Positions 18,419 to 26,429 of a stretch of 53,494 nt of DNA are shown one piece after another (position 1 is the stretch's first letter; every line of letters starts with the position of its first letter). This stretch comes from Bacteroidota bacterium (lineage in GTDB: Bacteria > Bacteroidota > Bacteroidia > Chitinophagales > Chitinophagaceae). The translations under genes were made by a program, and so were the position numbers. The notes under the pieces were generated by a model. It was given only the letters and a program-made list of their open reading frames with translations, was not told the DNA's origin and did no database searches. The stretch spans positions 1 to 53,494 of the forward strand of contig JAUZOD010000026.1 in NCBI GenBank assembly GCA_030706635.1, read 5' to 3'.

Positions 18419-19140
18419 TCAGTTCGCTTTCAGTCCCCGATTTTTCAGCATGGGACCGATTTCCGGATCGCGGCCACGGAAATCCAGGCGATCGATTGAC
18501 GGTTCCAGGATGCTTCAAAGAGCTTCTGCCGGGTTGCCCGGTTACTCTGGAATTGCAGATCAGGTTGCTGCGTGGTATTTCGAAGAGCAATTACCCACTT
18601 CCCATCCAGGTTATCGGCCTTTGCTTTTTGCGCAGCAGCATCCAGGGTCCGTTTGGGCAATCCCTGTAATTCATTCAGATCGTTAATCACCAGTGCTCCG
18701 GACTTAGTAGCCGCCAGCAGCTGATCGGAAAACCGGGCGTCGAGAGAAGCCTCCAGCTGATTCAATTTTTTAAACTGATCCTTGTCGGTATCCGACAATT
18801 TTGCTCCCGCCAGTTCAAATTTCTGATAGTAATATTCCAAAGTAACTGTCCGGCCTTCTCCATAGCAACCATTGTATTTTTAAAGGTTGGCGTATCGGGA
18901 TTGTTTTCAATCTGCTCTGTTTCAGATAATTTCTGTTTCATTCCCGCATCCAGAGCGGGCTTAAAATCACTGCTTTTTATCTTGTCGAACGCTGGCGCCT
19001 GATATAGGAGGCTGCTCATAGAATAAAAAGGATTCGATGAGGATAGGGAATCAGTTTTTGCCAGCCCTGCAGGCGAGTTGACACAGCATGCCGAAAATAA
19101 CCATTAATGCGAGAGGGGGAATAATTTTAAGCCTCTTCAT
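18419..19140 (-). pseudogene. dcp: Remnant of peptidyl-dipeptidase Dcp (M3 family)
   Basis: Pieces of one M3 peptidase are recognisable in order. (1) ATG 19140: lipoprotein-like leader with LMVIFGMLCQLAC, then a frame change. (2) SSSNPFYSMSSLLYQAPAFD and DFKPALDAGMKQKLSE up to MEKAGQLL. (3) A junction, with deletion of about 70 family residues and a frame change, to LEYYYQKFELAGAKLSD, ending LFEASWNR. (4) A second junction, with loss of several hundred residues including the HExxH zinc site, to the C-terminal tail DFRGRDPEIGPMLKNRGL and a stop at 18419. The intact family is about 700 residues. The remnant cannot be catalytic. Family alignment is from memory. Confidence 0.85.
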
Positions 19141-19189
19141 TTTTATTTTATTCAACATTCAAAAGTAAAAGGAAATATTCTTTCCTCAG

Positions 19190-21694
19190 TTATTCTGACT
19201 TCAGGATGCGCACGGGACCCATCAGGCCGGAACTGCTCAACGGAGAGTTCTTTGTAAAATAATTCCAGGTGGTAAAGCAATACCTGCCCCTGGACGGTCT
19301 TGGATGTTTATTCAGGAACCAGTCCGGAAATTCTTTTAAATACCTGCCATCGCCCAAAGGCCCCGGCAGCCAGGAACAGTCGGCTGGTTCCTGCTCATCT
19401 CCGATCAGGCGGTTGGCCCACACATTTGACACCTCCAGCACCAGATGATTGTGTTCAGCTTTTAGCAATCCCGCAGGAATTTGTACTTTCCACGGTGCCG
19501 TCCATATCACACCCAGGTCCTTGTTATTCAGTGTGACATGCACAATATCTTTCACCATACCCAGATCAAGAAATACTGCGGTCTTTTTAGCGTTCAGGTT
19601 CCGTGTGGCTACATTGAATGTTTTACGATAGACCGCCGTACCGCTGAAATATTTAATACCCGGACGGTCATTCAGAATCCAGTCCTGCAACGTATCCATC
19701 CGAACAGGCTTTGCCGGTCCACCCCACAAGCTGTCGAACTGAACCTGCCAGGCGCCTTTCAGGGTGGCGATCTCTTTCCAGACTGAAAAATTTTTCGCAT
19801 TACCCGATGCGCGGTTATTCGCTTTATGACGAAATACAATAAAAAAACTTTGCGCCTTATCAAATTGGATCGGGATAGAGGTTACTCCGTTTTGATCTTC
19901 AAACGCTGGCAGGTCCCTCATGCTTGCAGTGACAGGATCCCACAATTCGGGCTGCATACCCGTAACCTTAAAACTGCAGATGGCTTTGCCCTGTTCCCGG
20001 GCAACATTCGCAACAAAATAAATATCGATATTATTTCCCTGGCGATGAATACTCTTAATCTGCAGGCTGTCCTCCGTAACCGCAGCGAAATCATTTTCTG
20101 TTGGGCTGGCAATAAGACCCCATTGCAACAAGGCCTGACAGCGTTGCCAGTATTTCACCGCAGCCTTCCCCGGTTTCCACCAGGTTTGTGTACGGTCAAA
20201 GTGTGTACCCCAGCGACCCATGGTAATGCCGGGTTTATAGTTATCACCGAAAGCCTGCTCCACAAAGCGGTGGATCACTATCCGGTTAACCCCCGCGCAG
20301 AAAGCCGCATCACCAATGGGTTTGAGATATCCGGGCGTTTCAATCCACTCGCTGTATTCCGGTTGTCCCGTGAAGGCCTCGGCCTCTATTATATTCTGAC
20401 CCGACTTTCTCAACGCCTTAACGGTAGGCTCCAGTTCGTAAGGAGTATAAACTCCTTTGTCGGTCCAGAATTCAGCCATTACGTCGCCTACCAGGGGCAT
20501 AATTTCTTCCTGACGCCAGGGACCTCCATAAGGTTCACATAAGAAAGTGAGGTGGGCTGCTTTAAGTTTATTCGAGATGGTAGTAAAATAAATGTCTCTA
20601 TATAAATCCCTGACCGTTGCCTCAAAATCATAACTGAATTTTGCGGAATCCTTATGGCTGTCAATGATACGCCCTGCAAAGCCCGGGAGATAGGGAATTA
20701 AATCATATCCCCGTCTGCTTCGAAATTCTTCCCGCATCTTTGGTGTCCAGGTGGGGTCCCCCGCCTCATAACTGTCAAAATGAACATGGGTAAATCCGGT
20801 GCCAATCAAATCCCCAAGATGTTTTCGTATTTCACCAATTACATGATCCATGTGAAAGGCAACGGCTGTCTCACTCATTTTATCACATTCCAATCCGATT
20901 GCCTGCGGTTGGGCGGGCTGAATCAACGCACCCATCGAAGTATGGCCAAAACGATAAATTACCCAGTCACCAGCAGGTGCATCCCAGTCCAGTTGTCCGT
21001 CTGGCCTCATGTATTTACTAATGTCCAGTACTTTCTCTTTGGGAACGATCCCGGTTGCAGGAAGTGCAAGCACAACAATGTCCCGATAATAGGTTTTCCG
21101 CGCCTCTACCTCTATCTTATCAAACAAACCGGTTTTTATATCATAAACCGGAAAAAGCATGTTCGCATGAGGATCTATTTTCGGTTTTTCCAGAGACACA
21201 CTGATATGCATATTCCCGGTTATATTTTTACTACTCCAGCAAAGCTCCTGCATGGAGAGTTCCGGGGTAATCCAGGGGCCGCCGCTGCTTTCATAACCCG
21301 GACAGTTAAACATTCCAAAATCCATACCCAGTCTTTTTGACTCTTCTGCTGCAAAGCGAACCAGCTTCCACCAGGGTTCAGTCCAGGAAATAATATCGGG
21401 CGTGGGAGACTTACCGATCACGTCGCTCCAGGGTGTTGTGGCATCCGCGAGACTGAACATGGTCGTCCTGTTAAATCCTTCCTTTTTTAATGCTTCCAGA
21501 TCCCTGGTAATACCCGCCTGGCTGATATTGGAACCCATCCACATCCAGAGTACACCGGGTTTTGCCGATTCGGGCGGCGACATAAAAAGACTGGCCGGAT
21601 CGCTATTATTTACATGAGCAACCTGCGAAAAGATATCCGTGGACCACGCGGACAGCATAGTCAACAGGAGGACAAGCATTCCCCGGTATTTCAT
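19190..21694 (-). CDS. GH106-type alpha-L-rhamnosidase (glycosyl hydrolase)
   Basis: About 834 residues from ATG 21694 (a TTG lies two codons upstream). Signal peptide ends at STDIFSQ. The N-terminal catalytic part has GVLWMWMGSNISQAGITRDL and LEALKKEGFNRTTMF, characteristic of GH106 and related glycosidases with a W-x-W-M core. The C-terminal 150 residues form a beta-sandwich carbohydrate-binding-like domain (TAVYRKTFNV, HNHLVLEVSNVWANRLIGDE). Predicted to release terminal L-rhamnose from plant or bacterial glycans in the periplasm. It follows the hydroxyacid dehydrogenase gene by about 18 bp, so the two likely share a transcript. Confidence 0.85.
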   Translation of the reverse strand: MKYRGMLVLLLTMLSAWSTDIFSQVAHVNNSDPASLFMSPPESAKPGVLWMWMGSNISQAGITRDLEALKKEGFNRTTMFSLADATTPWSDVIGKSPTPDIISWTEPWWKLVRFAAEESKRLGMDFGMFNCPGYESSGGPWITPELSMQELCWSSKNITGNMHISVSLEKPKIDPHANMLFPVYDIKTGLFDKIEVEARKTYYRDIVVLALPATGIVPKEKVLDISKYMRPDGQLDWDAPAGDWVIYRFGHTSMGALIQPAQPQAIGLECDKMSETAVAFHMDHVIGEIRKHLGDLIGTGFTHVHFDSYEAGDPTWTPKMREEFRSRRGYDLIPYLPGFAGRIIDSHKDSAKFSYDFEATVRDLYRDIYFTTISNKLKAAHLTFLCEPYGGPWRQEEIMPLVGDVMAEFWTDKGVYTPYELEPTVKALRKSGQNIIEAEAFTGQPEYSEWIETPGYLKPIGDAAFCAGVNRIVIHRFVEQAFGDNYKPGITMGRWGTHFDRTQTWWKPGKAAVKYWQRCQALLQWGLIASPTENDFAAVTEDSLQIKSIHRQGNNIDIYFVANVAREQGKAICSFKVTGMQPELWDPVTASMRDLPAFEDQNGVTSIPIQFDKAQSFFIVFRHKANNRASGNAKNFSVWKEIATLKGAWQVQFDSLWGGPAKPVRMDTLQDWILNDRPGIKYFSGTAVYRKTFNVATRNLNAKKTAVFLDLGMVKDIVHVTLNNKDLGVIWTAPWKVQIPAGLLKAEHNHLVLEVSNVWANRLIGDEQEPADCSWLPGPLGDGRYLKEFPDWFLNKHPRPSRGRYCFTTWNYFTKNSPLSSSGLMGPVRILKSE

Positions 21695-21712
21695 GATCAA
21701 TTCTTTATTTTT

Positions 21713-22870
21713 CTATTTGGCGCTGCCGATGAGATGGCTTGGAAAATCTTCCACCCGTTCGCAACATATTTGCTCCATGACCTGCTGCAACTGGGTTTTT
21801 AATATGGCAATCGTGTGATTCCCGCCTGCCTTACCCAATGCAGCCGCGCCATACATAAAAGTCCTTCCTAAAAAAGTAAATTTCGCGCCGGATGCCAGGG
21901 TTCTGGCAATATCCGGACCTGAACGCAAACCACTATCCATCATCACTTTTATCTTACTGCCATAATTGGCTGCAATCTTTTCGAGTGCATGAATGGTAGA
22001 CTGTCCTGCGTCCAGTTGCCTTCCCCCATGATTGGATACGATAATACCGTCAAGCCCGAGCTGAATGGCCCGTTCGGTATCCATTTCACTTGCAACGCCT
22101 TTTAAAACGAGTTTGCCTTTCCACATGTCGCGGATGGGTTTTATTTTTTCCTCATTCAATCTTCCGCTGAACGTTTGGTCCATAAACAAACCCAACCGCT
22201 GCATATTCATGTTTTTAGGCATATAGGGTTTCAGTATCTGAAAAGAAGGCTGACCATGCGCAAGTGTTTTCAAGGCCCAGTTCGGCCTTCCGACAATCTG
22301 AAGCATATTATTGAGAGTCATTCTCGGGGGCATGGCCAATCCATTCCGGATATCCCGCGGGCGGTATCCGAAGGTGGGCACGTCGCTAAGAATAACAAGA
22401 ACCGGGCAATGCGCCGCCTCTGCCCTTTTTAATATCTGATCACGAAGGCTGTTTTCCGTTGGATGATATAACTGGAACCAGGCCCTTCCTTCCGTAATCT
22501 CCGCAATACGCTCGATGTTGCTTGTGCTTACAGTACTTAATATAAAAGGTATATTGTGTTCAAATGCGGCCCTGGCCAATATTTCAGGAGAATTGGGCCA
22601 GATCAGTCCCTGCAAACCCACCGGGGCAATACCAAATGGCGCATCGTAGGTATGACCAAATAATTCCGTTTTCATTTCTGAGCCCTTATGCTTTGTCAGA
22701 TACTGAGGCATTAGCTCAACTTTCCGGATCTCCGCCGTGTTCTTATACAGATTGACATCCTCATTACAGCCTCCGTTTAGATATTCAAAAGCAAACCGGG
22801 GTATTCTTTTTCTTGCTTTCTTTTCAAGATCCTCTATGGCCGGGTATTTCGGGTTGTACTGAAATTTCAT
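21713..22870 (-). CDS. FMN-dependent alpha-hydroxy-acid dehydrogenase (LldD-like)
   Basis: 385 residues from ATG 22870. A longer reading to 22963 runs into the glycosyltransferase gene and is rejected. Family marks: RIPRFAFEYLNGGCNED, ILSTVSTSNIERIAE, LKGVASEMDTERAIQLG and the catalytic VSNHGGRQLD followed by VMMDSGLRSGPDIARTLASG (FMN phosphate site). It oxidises L-lactate or a similar 2-hydroxyacid, passing electrons to quinone or oxygen. Adjacent to the GH106 gene, it could serve rhamnose breakdown, whose pathways yield lactaldehyde or lactate; that link is inference. Confidence 0.9.
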   Translation of the reverse strand: MKFQYNPKYPAIEDLEKKARKRIPRFAFEYLNGGCNEDVNLYKNTAEIRKVELMPQYLTKHKGSEMKTELFGHTYDAPFGIAPVGLQGLIWPNSPEILARAAFEHNIPFILSTVSTSNIERIAEITEGRAWFQLYHPTENSLRDQILKRAEAAHCPVLVILSDVPTFGYRPRDIRNGLAMPPRMTLNNMLQIVGRPNWALKTLAHGQPSFQILKPYMPKNMNMQRLGLFMDQTFSGRLNEEKIKPIRDMWKGKLVLKGVASEMDTERAIQLGLDGIIVSNHGGRQLDAGQSTIHALEKIAANYGSKIKVMMDSGLRSGPDIARTLASGAKFTFLGRTFMYGAAALGKAGGNHTIAILKTQLQQVMEQICCERVEDFPSHLIGSAK

Positions 22871-22893
22871 TTTAACTGTGGGTTTATTTATTT

Positions 22894-23658
22894 TTAAGGT
22901 TTGAAATAATTGTAGTTGAATTTCACATGTCTGAATAAATGACGTATGTTCCTGATCAGCCACCGGTCACTTCGGCTCAGGTAGCTTCTTTTTACGGTGC
23001 TGGGTTCATCGTCAGGATTATGCTGATCGAACAGACTTTTAAAGTCATCATAAAACAACGCTTTCCCTTTATGCCTTAGAAAAGACAGCATCATCCGGTA
23101 CTCCGTAACATCAGATTTGACGCCCTCTTTATATCTGCCGAATTTTTCAAAAAAAGAAGATCGTCTTAAATGAGGATGATCGCTGTAATAATAGAATTTT
23201 TCGTAGCCCCGTTTGAAAGGGCCAAACATCATCCTCGAAAAGCCGTTGGCCAGCGGTTCTAAATAAGGATATTTCCGATAAGCATAAAACCTGACCATAT
23301 CAAGATCATCCATTGTTTTCAAACACTCCAGTGAGAACAGCAGTTTCTCCGGAAATTCACGCAGGGGAATAAAATCTTCCTGAACATACAGGGTATATTC
23401 TGTTCTCACGGCATCCTGCCCCTGGTTCAGGTTATGACCAAGACCTTTATTTATTCCGGCGCTGACCAGCTGAAAATGAAATCTGTTTTTTAAAGCATTG
23501 ATTTTGTCCAGATGAGATGCCTGGCTGGCATCGTCCGAAACAATAATATTTCCAAATGAACAACTCAGATGATCAAAGGCAAGGAGCAATCTTTCTAATG
23601 AGGCACTTCTGTTGTAATGGGTAATGAGTAAAGTAACATCCGGAAACTTAAAATCCAT
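22894..23658 (-). CDS. Family 2 glycosyltransferase
   Basis: 254 residues with a GT-A fold. LLITHYNRSASLERLL is the N-terminal nucleotide-binding strand, VSDDAS the first Asp motif, and YVQEDFIPL the DxD-equivalent. No membrane segment is visible, so the enzyme is cytoplasmic or peripheral. It probably adds a sugar to a cell-surface glycan. It ends 23 bp before the hydroxyacid dehydrogenase start on the same strand. Being a synthesis enzyme among degradation genes, a functional link to GH106 is uncertain. Confidence 0.85.
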   Translation of the reverse strand: MDFKFPDVTLLITHYNRSASLERLLLAFDHLSCSFGNIIVSDDASQASHLDKINALKNRFHFQLVSAGINKGLGHNLNQGQDAVRTEYTLYVQEDFIPLREFPEKLLFSLECLKTMDDLDMVRFYAYRKYPYLEPLANGFSRMMFGPFKRGYEKFYYYSDHPHLRRSSFFEKFGRYKEGVKSDVTEYRMMLSFLRHKGKALFYDDFKSLFDQHNPDDEPSTVKRSYLSRSDRWLIRNIRHLFRHVKFNYNYFKP

Positions 23659-23703
23659 ACAGATCCCACTCTTTTAATCCTAAATATACTATAAAAGACC
23701 CTC

Positions 23704-24546
23704 TTATTCAGCCAGCAATTGAATGCCGGTCTCGGTAAATTGTATTTTATGTTGTTTATACAAATTGCCGGTTGTCATTTTGAATGTTTTTTTACTCATA
23801 CCGAAGAAAGCATAGATTTCTTCGGGGGAAGATTTATCGTGATATGGCAGATATCCGTCATTTTCCTGCAACAGTCGCATGAGTTTTTCGGATTCGTCTT
23901 CAACCCGTTTATACCCGGGTTTCCCGGCAGCGACATCTATTTTATTTTCGGGTAAAATTTTTTTAATGAAACCCGGGAAACGGTCACCGATGGCAATAAT
24001 CCGGTATATTTCATTGAAATGCAATACGCCGGTGTGCAGATTATTGATGATGACCACGTATCCGATATCTGTGCGGCGGTATACCAGTAATTCCACTTCT
24101 TCTTTCTCTTTCACCGTCAGATTTTCATTTGATAAAAAGGGTTCCAGCTTTTCTGTTGCCGCCAGCCTGCCGGTCTGCTCATCCATCACGATTTTTACCA
24201 GGTACTCACCCATGGGCTGCATAAAACTCAACATGGCCGACTTCGGGATAAAAAGATCTTTCATTAACCCCCAGTCCAGGAATGCCCCCACTGGTGTTGT
24301 GCTGACAACTTTGAGTTTTACCATATCCCCCAAAACACCGTAAGGTTGCTGCGTTGTTGCAATGGGCCTGCCTTCTCCGTCGTGATATAAAAATACTTTC
24401 AGGTCCATTCCCACTTTTGTGCCTGCGGGTACAAAACGGGTAGGTAATAAAATGCCCGATTGGCCATCCTCCAGAAAAACGCCCATGGGTTTTTCCTTAA
24501 TGACCCGGAGTATATTGTATTCGCCCATCTTGACCATAGCACGCAT
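23704..24546 (-). CDS. CvfB-like S1-domain RNA-binding protein
   Basis: 280 residues. Tandem S1-like OB folds: GEYNILRVIKEKPMGVFLED at the N terminus, VKLKVVSTTPVGAFLDWGL at about 90, and a third at about 160-210 ending KIDVAAGKPGY. A C-terminal winged-helix segment (PEEIYAFFGMSKKTFKMTTG) completes the CvfB architecture. CvfB proteins bind RNA and influence translation or virulence-factor expression in Firmicutes; the role in Bacteroidota is not established. It is divergent from the esterase/SMP-30 gene, so promoters of both lie in 24547-24625. Confidence 0.88.
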   Translation of the reverse strand: MRAMVKMGEYNILRVIKEKPMGVFLEDGQSGILLPTRFVPAGTKVGMDLKVFLYHDGEGRPIATTQQPYGVLGDMVKLKVVSTTPVGAFLDWGLMKDLFIPKSAMLSFMQPMGEYLVKIVMDEQTGRLAATEKLEPFLSNENLTVKEKEEVELLVYRRTDIGYVVIINNLHTGVLHFNEIYRIIAIGDRFPGFIKKILPENKIDVAAGKPGYKRVEDESEKLMRLLQENDGYLPYHDKSSPEEIYAFFGMSKKTFKMTTGNLYKQHKIQFTETGIQLLAE

Positions 24547-24625
24547 GTTAAAGAATGAACTGCAAAGATAAACGGATTGTAACGGGAAGTTTTACCAAAG
24601 TATATTTACATTATAAACTCCCAAT

Positions 24626-26380
24626 ATGAAAAAAACAGGTTTGTTTTTTTTAACCCTGCTCACCTTTACTGGCCTTTTTTCCCAATCAGGTTCTCCCAAA
24701 TATGCACTGGATTCTGCAAGCTTAGAGCATCCGGGTGTTCCCAAAGGAGAAGTATTAAAATTCAGCTTTAACCATTCTGCCATTTTCCCTGGAACTGAAC
24801 GGGATTACTGGTTGTATATTCCGGCACAGTACCGGCCAGACAAACCCGCCTGCGTATATATAAACCAGGATGGCATTCAATGGATGGCCCCCACGGTGTT
24901 CGACAATCTGATCTATCAGCATGAAATGCCGGTGACCATCGGCGTTTTTATCAGTCCAGGAATAGTGAGGTCCGCAGATAAGGATCATGCCCTGGATCGG
25001 ATTAACCGAAGCCTGGAATACGATGGGTTGGGAAACGCTTATGCCCGGCTTCTCCTGAATGAAATTTTACCCGAAGTAGAAAAACAAAAGGCCAGCGATG
25101 GCAGACCCATTCATTTATCCGGAAACGGAAATGACCGGGCCATCGGCGGGTCAAGCAGCGGGGCTGTTTGCGCTTTTACCGCCGCATGGGAGTATCCGCA
25201 GGAATTTTCAAAAGTTTTCAGTGCCATCGGAACTTATACCGGTCTCCGCGGTGCCGATCGCTACCCGGTCCTGATCCGTAAATATGAACCGAAACCCATC
25301 CGGGTATTTCTACAGGATGGCTCCGGGGATCTGAATATTTACGGGGGCGACTGGTGGAAGTCGAATGAGTCCATGGAGCGTGCGCTTGATTTTGCCGGTT
25401 ATTCCGTAAAACATGTTTGGGGTGCGGGAGGTCACAATGGAGATCAGGGAACGGCGGTCTTTCCGGAGGCCATGCGCTGGCTATGGAAAGACTGGCCCAG
25501 GGCGGCGGCCGCCGGGAATACAAAAAATCAGTTTCTTCAGGATATCTTGATACCGGGCAGTGAATGGGAACTGGTGGGACAAGGTTATTCCTTTACGGAA
25601 GGCACAGCAGTAAATGCCAAAGGCGAAGTCTTTTTTCAGGACATCCCCAATGCTAAGACCTATGAGGTAACCCCCGACGGTAAACTCACCATGCTCTCAC
25701 TGGATTCAAAAAAAGCGGCAGGCACTATATTCGGTCCTGACGAAAAACGATACGTTGCCACAGGAACCACCCATCAGATTCTCCGCTATGATAACAAGGG
25801 CGGGGAATCTGTGGTCGCTGATAGCATTAACGGAAACGATCTGGTTGTGGCCCATAACGGGAACGTTTATGTAACAGCACCCGAAGGAACCGATAAGCCA
25901 GGTAAATTATTTCTGATCAGACCCGATGGAAAGAAACTGATTGTGGATGAAGGTTTGAAATTTGCAAACGGCCTTGCACTTACGCCCGATCAGACCCAGC
26001 TGTATGTTGCCGAATCCGCCACGCACTGGTTATGGATATACAGTATACGGCCAGACGGAACACTGGTAAACAAGCAGCATTTCGGATGGCTTCATGTTCC
26101 GGATACCGAAGAAAATGCGTGGCCGGACGGCCTGCGTTGCGATAGAGACGGCAGGGTATATGTGGCTACCCGTCTGGGTATCCAGGTGCTTGACCAGTTG
26201 GGCAGGGTGAACGCCATCATTCCTGTTCCGGGAAACCAGATATATAATCTTTGCTTCGGTGGTCCCGACTTCAACATGCTCTATATCGCCGCCGCAGACA
26301 AAGTGTATCGCCGGAAAGTGAAAGTGCAGGGAGCCAACGGTTTTCAACCGCCCGTAAAACCCGCGCAGCCGAGACTTTAA
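24626..26380 (+). CDS. Exported esterase / SMP-30 (gluconolactonase-like) fusion
   Basis: 584 residues in two parts. After a signal peptide (residues 1-19, TFTGLFSQ), residues 40-295 form a Fes/esterase-D-like alpha/beta hydrolase with nucleophile elbow IGGSSSGAVCAF, acid region VFLQDGSGDLN and putative catalytic His in GAGGHNGDQG. Residues 305-575 form an SMP-30/gluconolactonase-like propeller (SFTEGTAVNAKGEVFFQDI, FANGLALTPDQTQLYVAES). Suggested role: removal of an ester decoration from a sugar together with lactone or sugar-acid handling in the periplasm. TATATTTA at 24601-24608 is a possible -7 box. Confidence 0.85.
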   Translation: MKKTGLFFLTLLTFTGLFSQSGSPKYALDSASLEHPGVPKGEVLKFSFNHSAIFPGTERDYWLYIPAQYRPDKPACVYINQDGIQWMAPTVFDNLIYQHEMPVTIGVFISPGIVRSADKDHALDRINRSLEYDGLGNAYARLLLNEILPEVEKQKASDGRPIHLSGNGNDRAIGGSSSGAVCAFTAAWEYPQEFSKVFSAIGTYTGLRGADRYPVLIRKYEPKPIRVFLQDGSGDLNIYGGDWWKSNESMERALDFAGYSVKHVWGAGGHNGDQGTAVFPEAMRWLWKDWPRAAAAGNTKNQFLQDILIPGSEWELVGQGYSFTEGTAVNAKGEVFFQDIPNAKTYEVTPDGKLTMLSLDSKKAAGTIFGPDEKRYVATGTTHQILRYDNKGGESVVADSINGNDLVVAHNGNVYVTAPEGTDKPGKLFLIRPDGKKLIVDEGLKFANGLALTPDQTQLYVAESATHWLWIYSIRPDGTLVNKQHFGWLHVPDTEENAWPDGLRCDRDGRVYVATRLGIQVLDQLGRVNAIIPVPGNQIYNLCFGGPDFNMLYIAAADKVYRRKVKVQGANGFQPPVKPAQPRL

Positions 26381-26429
26381 TTCTTACGTGCCCGGGTTCG
26401 TTCGGCTAATAGTGAAATTCATAAGACGA

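Noticed and set aside
18445-19019. Two separate small genes in the dcp remnant region
   Set aside because: Both frames are consecutive fragments of one M3 peptidase joined at a deletion, followed by the family's C-terminal tail in another frame.
19826-20542. 238-residue plus-strand ORF inside the GH106 gene
   Set aside because: Antisense shadow of a well-supported glycosidase; no domain features.
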